Of a DNA stretch of 64,000 bases, positions 28,087 to 36,882 are shown piece after piece. The notes below the pieces were generated by a model. The model was not told where the DNA came from and did no database searches. It saw only the letters and a program-made list of their open reading frames with translations. Source of the DNA: Christiangramia lutea. GTDB lineage: Bacteria; Bacteroidota; Bacteroidia; Flavobacteriales; Flavobacteriaceae. Made by a program: the position numbers and the translations under genes. Within the stretch, counting starts at the first letter, position 1; every line of letters starts with the position of its first letter. The stretch lies in the NCBI RefSeq assembly GCF_022489035.1, contig NZ_JAKVTV010000002.1, positions 575,986 to 639,985 on the forward strand, in the 5' to 3' direction.

Positions 28087-29185
28087 TATACTAATCTTTG
28101 CAGCGCTAGCCCCTGGCCTCCCTAACTTCGATCTTTCGGAAACTAACCGCTGTGTGAAAAGAACTGAATTTACAGGAAAACACACCAAGGAAAAGAAGAT
28201 CAGAAAAGAATTCAGTGTAAGCGCAGATTCACAACTGAACATCGATAACAGTTATGGGAATGTAGATATTACCACCTGGGACCAAAACCGGGTACAAATA
28301 GAGGTTATTATCAAGACCAACGGGAACGATGAGGAAGAAGTTGAAAAAAAACTAGAAGATATCAATGTAGAATTCAATCAGAATAACTCTGGTGTTAGCG
28401 CTAAGACCAGATTCTCAAAGAAAGAGAAATCCTGGTGGAAAGACCTGTTTGATGGTTTTGACAATGTGAACATGGAAGTGAATTACATAGTTAGAGCTCC
28501 CATAAGCAATCATCTGGGCATTAGCAATGACTATGGTGGAATTTATATAGATAAAACCACAGGAAATACCAGTATCAATTGCGATTACGGAAAACTGGAC
28601 CTGGGAGAACTTAGAGGAAGATCCAATGCACTTACTTTCGACTATACCCGTAGTAGTAAAATAGACTATGTGACCAATGCGACCATCAATGCAGATTACT
28701 CAGATTTTGAAGTCATAGAAGCAGAACAATTGGTTATCACGGCAGATTATTCTAAATCTAAAATCGGAAAGGTTTCTAAACTGGAGTATAATTGTGACTA
28801 CGGAAGTGTGGAGATAGATAAGGTAAAAGTACTTATTGGAAATAGCGATTACCTTACTTCGAAGATCAACCGAATATTCACTTCCGCAGACCTCAACATG
28901 GACTATGGATCACTTTCTATAGACAAAGTTGTTAAAGGTGCAAAAAGCATCAATATCGACACTGATTACGCCGGGATAAAATTAGGATTCGACCGTGAAA
29001 TGAGCATGGATTTCGATGTCAAGACATCCTACGGAGGAATTAACGGATTAGATGAATTGAATGTTCAGAGAAACGAAAGCAGGAATAGCAGTAATTCTGC
29101 ATCTGGATATTATGGTTCTGCTAACGCAGGTGCCCGAATAAACATTACTACCAGCTACGGAAGCGTAAAATTTTATAAAAATTAA
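28067..29185 (+). CDS. exported DUF4097-type beta-helix-like protein
   Basis: A 372-residue protein with a weak signal peptide (MKTILSSILIFAALAPGLPN). After KEFSVSADSQLNIDNSYGNV it shows a repeated pattern of short strands ending in NDYGGIYIDKTTGN, NCDYGKLDLGEL, NADYSDFEVIEA, TADYSKSKIGKV and NCDYGSVEIDKV, each about 20 residues with a conserved D-Y, as in a right-handed beta-helix (DUF4097/adhesin-like). It overlaps the anti-sigma-like gene by 20 bp and precedes a DUF2807 gene. Function is unknown; a periplasmic or outer-surface scaffold linked to the ECF regulon is inferred. Confidence 0.85.
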   Translation: MKTILSSILIFAALAPGLPNFDLSETNRCVKRTEFTGKHTKEKKIRKEFSVSADSQLNIDNSYGNVDITTWDQNRVQIEVIIKTNGNDEEEVEKKLEDINVEFNQNNSGVSAKTRFSKKEKSWWKDLFDGFDNVNMEVNYIVRAPISNHLGISNDYGGIYIDKTTGNTSINCDYGKLDLGELRGRSNALTFDYTRSSKIDYVTNATINADYSDFEVIEAEQLVITADYSKSKIGKVSKLEYNCDYGSVEIDKVKVLIGNSDYLTSKINRIFTSADLNMDYGSLSIDKVVKGAKSINIDTDYAGIKLGFDREMSMDFDVKTSYGGINGLDELNVQRNESRNSSNSASGYYGSANAGARINITTSYGSVKFYKN

Positions 29186-29205
29186 TCGACCAAATAACTA
29201 ACATC

Positions 29206-29928
29206 ATGAAAAAAGTCATTTTATTATTTAGCATTTGCATGTTATCCCTATCCTGTGTTAACGCACAATGGAATACAGAAAAAGTAAAAGGTAACGGTGA
29301 TCTTACAAGCACAAACAGAAATACAGGCCCGTATGATGAAATTCAGCTTGTAGGTTCAATGAACGTTGAACTGATTTCTGGAAAGGAAGGAACCGTAAAA
29401 GTTGAAGCCGAGAGTAACCTGCAGGAATTTATAGTCACAGAGGTGAAGAACGGAACTTTAAAGATTTCTACTGAAGACGGATACAGCCTTTATCCAAAGG
29501 AGAAACTTCTAATTACTGTGCCCGTAGAAGCCGTAAATGCGGTTTCTGTAACAGGTTCAGGGGATCTATGGACAAAAGATGTACTCAAAGCAACTAATAT
29601 GAAAGTCCAGGTAACCGGTTCTGGAGATATGAAACTGGAACTGGAAGTACAGGACCTTGAAGGAGCAGTAACTGGATCTGGTGATGTAAAACTGAAAGGA
29701 AGAAGTCAGAATTTCGAATGCACGGTTACCGGAAGTGGAGATTTTGAAGCTTATGATCTAGAGGCCGAGAACGTAGAAGCCAGGGTTTCAGGCTCTGGGG
29801 ATATTATGGTTTACGCCAGTAAATCTTTAAAAGCAAAAGTTTCAGGTTCTGGAGATATTGTTTATAAAGGAAATCCTGAAAAACAGGATTTTAGCACACA
29901 TGGCTCCGGCGGTGTAACTTCCTTTTAA
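29206..29928 (+). CDS. GIN-domain (DUF2807) exported protein
   Basis: A 240-residue protein with signal peptide MKKVILLFSICMLSLSCVNAQ (the Cys at residue 17 may alternatively mark a lipobox). The body repeats a V-T-GSGD motif: VTGSGDLWTKD, VTGSGDMKLEL, VTGSGDVKLKG, VTGSGDFEAYD, VSGSGDIMVYA and VSGSGDIVYKG, forming an expected beta-helix of the DUF2807 'putative auto-transporter adhesin, head GIN' family. Despite the family name, autotransport or adhesion has not been shown for most members. It is the last gene of the sigma-factor operon and is followed by a strong terminator. Confidence 0.92.
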   Translation: MKKVILLFSICMLSLSCVNAQWNTEKVKGNGDLTSTNRNTGPYDEIQLVGSMNVELISGKEGTVKVEAESNLQEFIVTEVKNGTLKISTEDGYSLYPKEKLLITVPVEAVNAVSVTGSGDLWTKDVLKATNMKVQVTGSGDMKLELEVQDLEGAVTGSGDVKLKGRSQNFECTVTGSGDFEAYDLEAENVEARVSGSGDIMVYASKSLKAKVSGSGDIVYKGNPEKQDFSTHGSGGVTSF

Positions 29929-29945
29929 AATTTCAGTAATCCTTG

Positions 29946-29972
29946 AAAAACCTGCTTAACGCAGGTTTTTTT
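29946..29972. terminator. terminator of the sigma-factor operon
   Basis: AAAAACCTGC, loop TTAAC, GCAGGTTTTT, then more T. It overlaps the stop codon of the convergent MFS gene and may serve both strands. Confidence 0.92.
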
Positions 29973-31296
29973 ATGCTTTTACACTTCGTTTTGGGACCCG
30001 CATTAATAATATCACTCCGGCTATAAAGAAAATAACTAAAAACAAGATTGCATTCCTCACACTTCCGGTTTCTTGGGCGACATACCCATACAACGACATT
30101 CCTATAACAATTCCTATTTTTTCCGAAACATCATAAAAACTGAAATAACTGGCCGTATCTACTGCATTCTTGGGCAGCATCTTCGAGTAAGTAGACCTTG
30201 ATAAAGACTGAATCCCTCCCATAACCAGACCTACTGAAGCCGCTGCGGCATAGAACTGTACCGGGGTTGTGATAAAATAGGCATATCCGCAAATGGCAAT
30301 CCAGAAGAGATTAATTAGGATAAGGATTTTTATATCTCCATACCTAATGGCTAACCTGGAAGTTAAAGTAGCTCCGGCTACCGCAACCAATTGAATTAAA
30401 AGAATGCTTACAATCAATCCGGTAGTTGGGTCCTGATCACCCCACTGCAGCTCTTCGATCCCAAAATAGGTGGCGATAAGCATTATAGTTTGTACCGCCA
30501 TACTATACACAAAGAAAGCAATGAGATAGCGCTTAAGCGACTTATCTCGTTTCAAGGAATTCCAGATTCCTTTAAGCTCCCTGAACCCGTTAAACAGAAC
30601 TCCCATTGTTAACTTAGCCTTTTTATTTCCTGCAGGTAGGTAATAGTAGGTGTACTGGCTAAAACCAATCCACCATATGCCAGTAAGAACGAAAGATAAC
30701 CTGGTAGGTAGTCCCTCATCCTCGAACCCAAACCAGTCGTGTTTCAGAATCATTAATAAACAAAGAATAAGTAAGATCACACTTCCTATATATCCCAGAG
30801 AAAAACCTTTTGCACTAGCCTTATCCTGCTGTTCCGGGTAGGCAATATCAGGAAGGTAAGAATTATAGAAAACAAGGCTGGACCAGAACCCGATAAGGGC
30901 TAGAAAATAACAGAGCAAACCGAACCATAAAAATTCCAGATTAAACCAGAACAATCCAATGCAGGAAACTGCACCAAGGTAGCAGAAGAATTTCAGGAAG
31001 TTCTTCTTATTCCCAACATAATCGGCAATTCCAGATAAAAACGGACTTAAAAAACTAACCACCAGAAATGCACTGGCGGTAACATAACTAATTAGAGTAT
31101 CGTTGTTAAGTTCAAAACCCAGGAAATTAACAGTATCACTTACCTTATTTCCTTCACTATCCTTGATGATGGTTAGGGCACCATAAAAAATAGGAAATAT
31201 GGCTGAGGAGATAACAAGACTATAAACCGAATTGGCCCAATCGTAAAAAGCCCAGGCGTGCAATAGCTTTTTACTTCCTTTTGGTAGTTGCTTCAT
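29971..31296 (-). CDS. MFS transporter (UMF1/Atg22-like)
   Basis: A 441-residue integral membrane protein with about 12 hydrophobic segments. The N-terminal AWAFYDWANSVYSLVISSAIFP and a later ETGSVRNAILFLVIFFIAGV are typical of the UMF1 (unknown major facilitator 1) family related to the Atg22 vacuolar effluxer, and SLSRSTYSKMLPKNA is a characteristic loop. Substrates of bacterial UMF1 members are largely unknown; amino-acid or small-molecule efflux is suggested by homology. It is monocistronic, flanked by terminators on both sides. Confidence 0.9.
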   Translation of the reverse strand: MKQLPKGSKKLLHAWAFYDWANSVYSLVISSAIFPIFYGALTIIKDSEGNKVSDTVNFLGFELNNDTLISYVTASAFLVVSFLSPFLSGIADYVGNKKNFLKFFCYLGAVSCIGLFWFNLEFLWFGLLCYFLALIGFWSSLVFYNSYLPDIAYPEQQDKASAKGFSLGYIGSVILLILCLLMILKHDWFGFEDEGLPTRLSFVLTGIWWIGFSQYTYYYLPAGNKKAKLTMGVLFNGFRELKGIWNSLKRDKSLKRYLIAFFVYSMAVQTIMLIATYFGIEELQWGDQDPTTGLIVSILLIQLVAVAGATLTSRLAIRYGDIKILILINLFWIAICGYAYFITTPVQFYAAAASVGLVMGGIQSLSRSTYSKMLPKNAVDTASYFSFYDVSEKIGIVIGMSLYGYVAQETGSVRNAILFLVIFFIAGVILLMRVPKRSVKA

Positions 31297-31307
31297 GCTC
31301 TAAAAAT

Positions 31308-31336
31308 AGAAAAAGCCACCGAATCTGGTGGCTTTT
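31308..31336 (-). terminator. terminator after the M48 protease gene
   Basis: GCCACC with flanking A's pairs with GGTGGCTTTT across a 6-base loop. On the minus strand the stem is followed by a T-rich tract. It lies between the M48 stop codon and the MFS start codon. Confidence 0.85.
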
Positions 31337-31357
31337 CAATTTTATTTTTAAGTTTTC

Positions 31358-32179
31358 TTATTTGAAACTTGTTACTCCGTACTTTCTGGCCTCAGCGATT
31401 GCATCAGGAGCCCATTTAGTAAGATTATTAATCCTGGTCTGATTAGACGGGTGGGTACTTAAGAATTCTGGTGGAGCCTGCCCGCTGCTGTTAGCCTGCA
31501 TTCTCTTCCAAAGCTCAGGTGCTTCCCGAGGATCATACCCGGCAATTGCCATCATAGTTAAACCAATTCTATCAGCCTCAGCCTCGTGACTTCTGCTAAA
31601 TGGCAACATTACACCTACAGTAGTTCCTAAACCATAAGCCTGAGCGAAAATCTGCTGCGTAGACTCGCTTCTTCCACTTACCGCTACAGAACCCGCCACT
31701 GCTCCTAGTTGTTGAAGCTGGGCGGCGCTCATTCTTTGTGCACCGTGATCTGCCAAGGCGTGGGCGATCTCGTGAGCCATGATGGTTGCTAAGCCATTTA
31801 CATTTTGAGCTTCATCAAGAATTCCAGTATAAACAACAACTTTACCTCCAGGCATAGCAAAAGCATTCGCCTGGTCATTCTTTACAAGGTTGAACTCCCA
31901 GCGAAAATCATTCATGAAGCCCTGGTAACCGTTAGCATTAAGGTAACGCTCTGCGGCATTAACAATATTTTCTCCAAGATTTTTAACCCTTCTAGATTCT
32001 TCGGTATTTCTAACCACATCTGCCTCCTTCAAAAACTGATTGTATTGTTCGAATGATGCAGGAAAAAGTTGATCGTTAGAGACGAAATTGAGATTACTTT
32101 CCCCGGTAAACGGGTTGGTCTTGCAAGACACTACCAACAGTAGCGCACTTAACCATAAAAAGGTATTTTTGAAATTCAT
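31358..32179 (-). CDS. M48 family metalloprotease lipoprotein
   Basis: A 273-residue protein with lipoprotein signal MNFKNTFLWLSALLLVVSC. The zinc site is IMAHEIAHALADHG (HExxH) with a downstream third ligand in SRSHEAEADRIGL, both standard for peptidase family M48 (Oma1/LoiP/BepA-like). The short form without TPRs resembles LoiP. Such enzymes act in outer-membrane protein quality control in the periplasm. A stable C-terminal FLSTHPSNQTRINNL motif is also typical. It is monocistronic with a terminator after it. Confidence 0.95.
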   Translation of the reverse strand: MNFKNTFLWLSALLLVVSCKTNPFTGESNLNFVSNDQLFPASFEQYNQFLKEADVVRNTEESRRVKNLGENIVNAAERYLNANGYQGFMNDFRWEFNLVKNDQANAFAMPGGKVVVYTGILDEAQNVNGLATIMAHEIAHALADHGAQRMSAAQLQQLGAVAGSVAVSGRSESTQQIFAQAYGLGTTVGVMLPFSRSHEAEADRIGLTMMAIAGYDPREAPELWKRMQANSSGQAPPEFLSTHPSNQTRINNLTKWAPDAIAEARKYGVTSFK

Positions 32180-32369
32180 GAAATTTGGTTTTTAGATTGT
32201 TAAAAGTACAAAAGCGGCAATATCACTACAGATTGTTTAAGTATGATTTAACAGTAATCATAGAACCAAAAACAATACCATTTTTGATATTTGCAGCGTT
32301 TACGGGCTACTACAGGCCTTTTAACGATTTTGTTATTCTTTTTATAATAAAATGTAGAATTCTTAAAAT

Positions 32370-33248
32370 ATGACTAAAAAAACTAAGGACAACACCCCTG
32401 TACAAAGACTTTTGGTTCCCTCCTATATACTTGTCCTTTCAAAAATACTTACCTCTATTTCACCATTCCTGGCAAGTAGATTTGCGGCCAAATTATTTTT
32501 GACTCCCTTCAAGTACAAGTTACCAGAACGAGAAAAGGAAATGGATGAAAATTCTATTCAAAAAAAGGTTTTGGTTCCTAAAATGAACAGGGAAATAATT
32601 ACTTACGAATATGGAAATGGTGTAAAGAAAGTACTTCTGGTTCACGGGTGGAGTGGCCGTGGAACCCAGCTGGCAAAAATTGCTGAGGCTTTAAATGAAG
32701 AAGGTTTCAAATGCTATAGTTTTGATGCTCCCGCTCATGGCAAACTTGAAGGGAAGATGAGCATGATGCCCTTCTTTATAGAATCTATTCATCATATGGA
32801 CGAGCTTTACGGACCCTTTGATGTTGTGATTGGTCATTCTCTTGGAGGAATGTCCTCTCTTAGAGCAATAAGAAATGGGCTTGATGTCAAGAAACTGGTA
32901 ATAATAGGTACGGCGAATAATATTTCGGAGATCACCAGGCATTTCGCTCAGAACATGAAAATGAACGACAAGGTTGCTAAAAAGATGAAGAATTACCTTG
33001 ATAAAAAGTTTAATGAAGATATGGATATTTTATCTGGAGGGGAATCTGCAAAATATGTATCTACTCCTACCCTGGTAATCCATGATGAGGAGGATGTAGA
33101 TGTAAAGGTGAATTCAGCTCATGAAATCCATAGCGAATTAGAAAACAGCGAGTTAATGATCACCAAAGGTTTGGGACATCGGCGTATTTTAGGGAATAAG
33201 GAGGTAATTAACAAAATAACAACTTTTATCGCGGCACAATCTTTGTAA
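32370..33248 (+). CDS. alpha/beta hydrolase
   Basis: A 292-residue protein. The fold is seen in VLLVHGWSGRGTQLAKIA (strand 3 and oxyanion HG), SFDAPAHGKLEG and the nucleophile elbow VIGHSLGGMSSLRAI (GxSxG), followed by TLVIHDEEDVDVKV (acid) and KGLGHRRILGN (His). A hydrophobic stretch near residues 15-40 may associate with the membrane, but there is no clear cleavable signal. Substrate unknown. It starts a plus-strand group with two msrB genes, 19 bp upstream of the first, so co-transcription is likely. Confidence 0.88.
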   Translation: MTKKTKDNTPVQRLLVPSYILVLSKILTSISPFLASRFAAKLFLTPFKYKLPEREKEMDENSIQKKVLVPKMNREIITYEYGNGVKKVLLVHGWSGRGTQLAKIAEALNEEGFKCYSFDAPAHGKLEGKMSMMPFFIESIHHMDELYGPFDVVIGHSLGGMSSLRAIRNGLDVKKLVIIGTANNISEITRHFAQNMKMNDKVAKKMKNYLDKKFNEDMDILSGGESAKYVSTPTLVIHDEEDVDVKVNSAHEIHSELENSELMITKGLGHRRILGNKEVINKITTFIAAQSL

Positions 33249-33267
33249 TTTTATCAAAAAGATTGCT

Positions 33268-33759
33268 ATGAAAAAGATACTGATATTTACCGTTTTGGCT
33301 ACATTTCTTGTTAGCTGTAACGGAAATGCCCAAAAAAATTCAGATAAAGAAACTTCAAAAAATTATGAAGTTTCTAAGTCTGAAGAAGAATGGAAAAATG
33401 AACTTACCTCACAGGAATTCGCCGTATTAAGAAAAGCTGCTACCGAAACTCCGTTTACAAGTGACCTTTTGGACATAAAGGAACCTGGAACTTTTATTTG
33501 CGCAGCCTGTGGAAATGAATTATACAAAACCAAGCATAAATTTGAAAGCGGTACCGGCTGGCCTAGCTTCGACAGAGCTGTTGAAGGTGGAGTGGCTTTT
33601 GGAAGTGATTCCAAATTAGGATACCAAAGAGATGAAGTTCATTGTGCCAGATGTGGTGGGCACCTTGGTCATGTCTTTAATGATGGTCCGAAGGAAACCA
33701 CTGGAAAAAGACATTGTATCAATGGCGTTGCCATGGACTTTAAACCAGATTCAGAATAA
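33268..33759 (+). CDS. msrB: peptide-methionine (R)-S-oxide reductase, exported lipoprotein form
   Basis: A 163-residue MsrB with a lipoprotein signal (MKKILIFTVLATFLVSC), so it should act in the periplasm or outer membrane. The zinc Cys pairs are FICAACGNELY and VHCARCGGHLGHVF, and the catalytic Cys is in GKRHCINGVAMDF. MsrB reduces methionine-R-sulfoxide in oxidised proteins. It is followed after 2 bp by a second msrB without a signal peptide, giving an exported and a cytosolic enzyme from one transcript. Confidence 0.95.
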   Translation: MKKILIFTVLATFLVSCNGNAQKNSDKETSKNYEVSKSEEEWKNELTSQEFAVLRKAATETPFTSDLLDIKEPGTFICAACGNELYKTKHKFESGTGWPSFDRAVEGGVAFGSDSKLGYQRDEVHCARCGGHLGHVFNDGPKETTGKRHCINGVAMDFKPDSE

Positions 33760-33761
33760 TT

Positions 33762-34154
33762 ATGAAAAAGTATAATATAGAAAAGAGCGAGGACGAGTGG
33801 AAAAAAGAACTTTCTCCTGAACAGTACAGAGTTCTAAGGGAGAAAGGTACTGAAGCACCTCATACCGGGAAGTACAATCTGCATTTCGACGAAGGAGAAT
33901 ATAAATGCGCTGCTTGTGGAGAAAAACTTTTTGAAAGCGATTCAAAATTCGATAGCGGCTGTGGATGGCCCAGTTTTGATGAAGCGATCGAAGGAAAAGT
34001 AGAATATATCCAGGACAGAACCTTCGGAATGATTCGTACAGAAATACTTTGTTCTAACTGCGGAAGTCATCTTGGCCACGTTTTTGATGATGGTCCTACA
34101 GATACCGGTCAGCGCTACTGTGTGAACTCGGCCAGTATTGAATTTAATAAATAA
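33762..34154 (+). CDS. msrB: peptide-methionine (R)-S-oxide reductase, cytosolic
   Basis: A 130-residue MsrB of standard length without signal peptide. It starts KKYNIEKSEDEWKKELSPEQ and has zinc pairs YKCAACGEKLF and ILCSNCGSHLGHVF, with the catalytic Cys in GQRYCVNSASIEF. It is the paralogue of the preceding exported enzyme and shares the N-terminal E-W-K-EL block with it. The 2-bp spacing implies coupled translation. Confidence 0.96.
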   Translation: MKKYNIEKSEDEWKKELSPEQYRVLREKGTEAPHTGKYNLHFDEGEYKCAACGEKLFESDSKFDSGCGWPSFDEAIEGKVEYIQDRTFGMIRTEILCSNCGSHLGHVFDDGPTDTGQRYCVNSASIEFNK

Positions 34155-34170
34155 CTAAAACCGATAAATC

Positions 34171-34707
34171 ATGAAAAAATTTTTATCTCTAATTGTATTA
34201 TTCGCCCTACTCATTGTTTCCTGTGATGGAGAACGAGGGCCACAGGGACCTCCCGGAGAAGATGGTCTTGACGGCCTCGACGGTCTTGGATACACTTATG
34301 AAAGAACGATAGATTTCGATTACTTTTCAGATGTGAATTACTATTCTCAATTAATAGATATCCCTGCGGAAGTAGATACTTTTGAACCTGAATCTGATGC
34401 CGTTCTGGTTTATAGATTAGAATTACTTGATGCTGAAGGCGGAGGAACTATTGATTCCTGGAGCCTTATTCCTCAGAATTTCTTTTTGAATGAAGGAACT
34501 ATACAGTATGTTTACAACCATACTGTTAGCGATGTTGAGATCATTATCGATGGTGATTTTGACCTTAGCGGATTAAGCAGTCAGTTTACAGATAACCAGA
34601 CCTTCAGGATTGTTGTTCTTCCATCGGCTACTTTTAATGCCAATGCCGATGTTGATTTCTCTAATTTCAATGAGGTAAAGAACAGATTCAATTTATCTTT
34701 CGATTAG
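34171..34707 (+). CDS. collagen-like lipoprotein
   Basis: A 178-residue protein with lipoprotein signal MKKFLSLIVLFALLIVSC. Directly after the Cys come seven G-x-y triplets (GERGPQGPPGEDGLDGLDGLG), a short collagen-like stretch, then a beta-rich domain of about 140 residues with no recognised family. It probably trimerises at the membrane surface if the triplets form a collagen helix, though seven triplets is short. It lies 16 bp after msrB and is followed by a terminator. Confidence 0.85.
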   Translation: MKKFLSLIVLFALLIVSCDGERGPQGPPGEDGLDGLDGLGYTYERTIDFDYFSDVNYYSQLIDIPAEVDTFEPESDAVLVYRLELLDAEGGGTIDSWSLIPQNFFLNEGTIQYVYNHTVSDVEIIIDGDFDLSGLSSQFTDNQTFRIVVLPSATFNANADVDFSNFNEVKNRFNLSFD

Positions 34708-34730
34708 AAAATTGAAATAACGAAAAATTT

Positions 34731-34760
34731 AAGCCCGACTTATTTAAGTTGGGCTTTTTT
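34731..34760 (+). terminator. terminator of the hydrolase-msrB-msrB-collagen-like unit
   Basis: AAGCCCGACTT pairs with AAGTTGGGCTT (one G-U pair) around ATTT, followed by TTTT. Confidence 0.9.
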
Positions 34761-34849
34761 AATGCCTTTATCCCTTGCTTCTTACTTTCAGTTTAAGGTT
34801 TAATTCCTTAAATTCGCAAACTCTATAACAGATTCAAAATATTCCGAAT

Positions 34850-36241
34850 ATGAGTAAATATGATATTATTGTTTTAGGTAGTGGCCCGGGTGGTTATGTA
34901 ACCGCGATCCGCGCTTCTCAATTAGGATTTAAAACCGCAATAGTGGAGAAAGAAAGCCTTGGTGGCGTTTGCCTTAACTGGGGTTGTATTCCTACAAAAG
35001 CTCTTCTTAAAAGTGCAGAGGTATTCGATTATCTTAAACATGCCGAAGATTATGGTCTTAAGCTTGAAAAAGCCGATAAAGATTTTGGAGCGGTGGTTAA
35101 ACGAAGCCGGGATGTAGCCAACGGAATGAGCAAAGGTGTTCAATTCCTAATGAAAAAGAATAAGATCGATGTTCTTGAAGGATTTGGAAAATTGAAATCT
35201 GGGAAGAAAGTAGAGGTTACAGATAAAAAAGATAAGAAAACCGAATATCAGGCAGATCATATTATCGTTGCTACCGGTGCTCGTTCAAGAGAACTTCCAA
35301 ATTTAAAGCAAAATGGTAAAACGGTTATTGGTTACCGCGAAGCAATGACCCTTGAAAAGCAGCCAAAGAAGATGATCGTGGTTGGTTCTGGTGCCATTGG
35401 AGTTGAGTTCGCTCATTTCTATAATGCTATGGGAACTGAAGTAACTGTAGTAGAATTTCTTCCGAATGTGGTGCCATTAGAAGATGAAGAGGTTTCAAAA
35501 CAATTCGAAAGATCCATCAAAAAAGCCGGAATTAAGGTAATGACGAATTCTTCCGTTGAAAGCGTTGAGAAGAAGAATGGAAAAGTGGTCGCTACGGTTA
35601 AGACAAAGAAAGGTGAAGAGAAGCTTGAAGCAGATGTTGTACTCTCTGCCGTAGGTATTAAAACAAATATTGAAAATATAGGCCTTGAAGATCTTAAGAT
35701 CAAGACCGAAAAAGATAAGATCGTTGTAAACGATTTTTATAAGACCAATGTTGACGGAGTATATGCCATTGGAGATGTTGTTCACGGTCCAGCTCTTGCT
35801 CACGTTGCTTCAGCTGAAGGTATTCTTTGTGTTGAAAAGATCAAAGGTATGGATGTTCAGCCGCTTGACTACGGGAACATTCCTGGGTGTACCTATGCAA
35901 CTCCAGAAATTGCTTCTGTTGGTATGACTGAAAAACAGGCTAAAGAAGCCGGTTATGAACTGAAAGTTGGAAAATTCCCATTTTCTGCCTCAGGAAAAGC
36001 GAAAGCTGCAGGAAAATCTGATGGATTCGTAAAAGTGATTTTCGACGCTAAGTACGGTGAATGGTTAGGTTGCCATATGATTGGTGCCGGAGTTACCGAT
36101 ATGATCGCCGAGGCAGTTCTGGGTAGAAAACTTGAAACTACAGGACATGAAGTATTAAAAGCAGTTCATCCTCACCCAACCATGAGTGAGGCCGTAATGG
36201 AAGCTGTAGCAGCTGCTTATGATGAAGTAATTCATTTGTAA
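34850..36241 (+). CDS. lpd: dihydrolipoyl dehydrogenase (E3)
   Basis: A 463-residue flavoprotein of standard length. FAD-binding GSGPGGYVTAIRA, the redox disulfide in GGVCLNWGCIPTKALLKS, NAD-binding VVGSGAIGVEFAHF, and the C-terminal catalytic HPHPTMSEAVMEA are all present. E3 re-oxidises the lipoyl groups of the pyruvate, 2-oxoglutarate, branched-chain or glycine complexes. No E1/E2 genes are adjacent, so it could serve several complexes. It is monocistronic and followed by a strong terminator. A near-match -7 box TAAATTCG lies at 34809-34816. Confidence 0.97.
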   Translation: MSKYDIIVLGSGPGGYVTAIRASQLGFKTAIVEKESLGGVCLNWGCIPTKALLKSAEVFDYLKHAEDYGLKLEKADKDFGAVVKRSRDVANGMSKGVQFLMKKNKIDVLEGFGKLKSGKKVEVTDKKDKKTEYQADHIIVATGARSRELPNLKQNGKTVIGYREAMTLEKQPKKMIVVGSGAIGVEFAHFYNAMGTEVTVVEFLPNVVPLEDEEVSKQFERSIKKAGIKVMTNSSVESVEKKNGKVVATVKTKKGEEKLEADVVLSAVGIKTNIENIGLEDLKIKTEKDKIVVNDFYKTNVDGVYAIGDVVHGPALAHVASAEGILCVEKIKGMDVQPLDYGNIPGCTYATPEIASVGMTEKQAKEAGYELKVGKFPFSASGKAKAAGKSDGFVKVIFDAKYGEWLGCHMIGAGVTDMIAEAVLGRKLETTGHEVLKAVHPHPTMSEAVMEAVAAAYDEVIHL

Positions 36242-36265
36242 AACATAGAAGATTCTATAAAGTTG

Positions 36266-36299
36266 AAATCCCGCATTTTTTAGAATGCGGGATTTTTTT
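36266..36299 (+). terminator. terminator after lpd
   Basis: AAATCCCGCATT pairs with AATGCGGGATTT, followed by TTTT, 25 bp beyond the lpd stop. Confidence 0.92.
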
Positions 36300-36331
36300 A
36301 TCTCAATTTCGGTGTATTTATGATTTTACAA

Positions 36332-36796
36332 TTATCCTTTAGTTTCGATCATTTCCATCTCACCTAAGATCCCAGCTCTTATTTCACTTAAGATATAATG
36401 CTCTATCTGGTAAAATTGAGCCGCTGGTACCGATCCGGTTTCGCTCTTGATCTTTTTATAATACTTATTGATAAGCTTATCGGTCTTCGCTGAAAGGTCC
36501 ATAGACTGCTTTATTAACCCATCTATATCCTCATTACTCATGCTGTCATAATTGTCGGCATATTTCTCTAAAAGATTTATCCTGTCTTTACCCAGGTCTT
36601 TTCGTTCAACCTCATATTCATCATATAATTTCCAGAAAGCATCGCTATTTGCATTAAGACTGAGCATTTCTTTCACCGCAGCCCTTTTTTCCATTCCGAA
36701 GATAGATTGGATATATTCCACCTCTTCAGGTGAAACCTGAGAAAAACCATTATAAACGAACAGGAAAAGGATTGGAAGTATTAGTAATTTTTTCAT
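36332..36796 (-). CDS. small exported helical protein
   Basis: A 154-residue protein with signal peptide MKKLLILPILFLFVYNGFSQ. The mature part is almost wholly helical and charged, with no cysteine and no catalytic motif. The pattern of long amphipathic helices resembles periplasmic helical hairpin proteins, but no Spy LTxxQ motif is present. It stands alone between convergent lpd and the Dph6-like gene. Unknown function; the coding call is good. Confidence 0.8.
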   Translation of the reverse strand: MKKLLILPILFLFVYNGFSQVSPEEVEYIQSIFGMEKRAAVKEMLSLNANSDAFWKLYDEYEVERKDLGKDRINLLEKYADNYDSMSNEDIDGLIKQSMDLSAKTDKLINKYYKKIKSETGSVPAAQFYQIEHYILSEIRAGILGEMEMIETKG

Positions 36797-36882
36797 GGTG
36801 TTCTATTTTTTGATTATTAGTTATTCTAATTTATTAATAATCAGAAATATAAAACGCTATAAATAAAATAATTATAGTTAAT

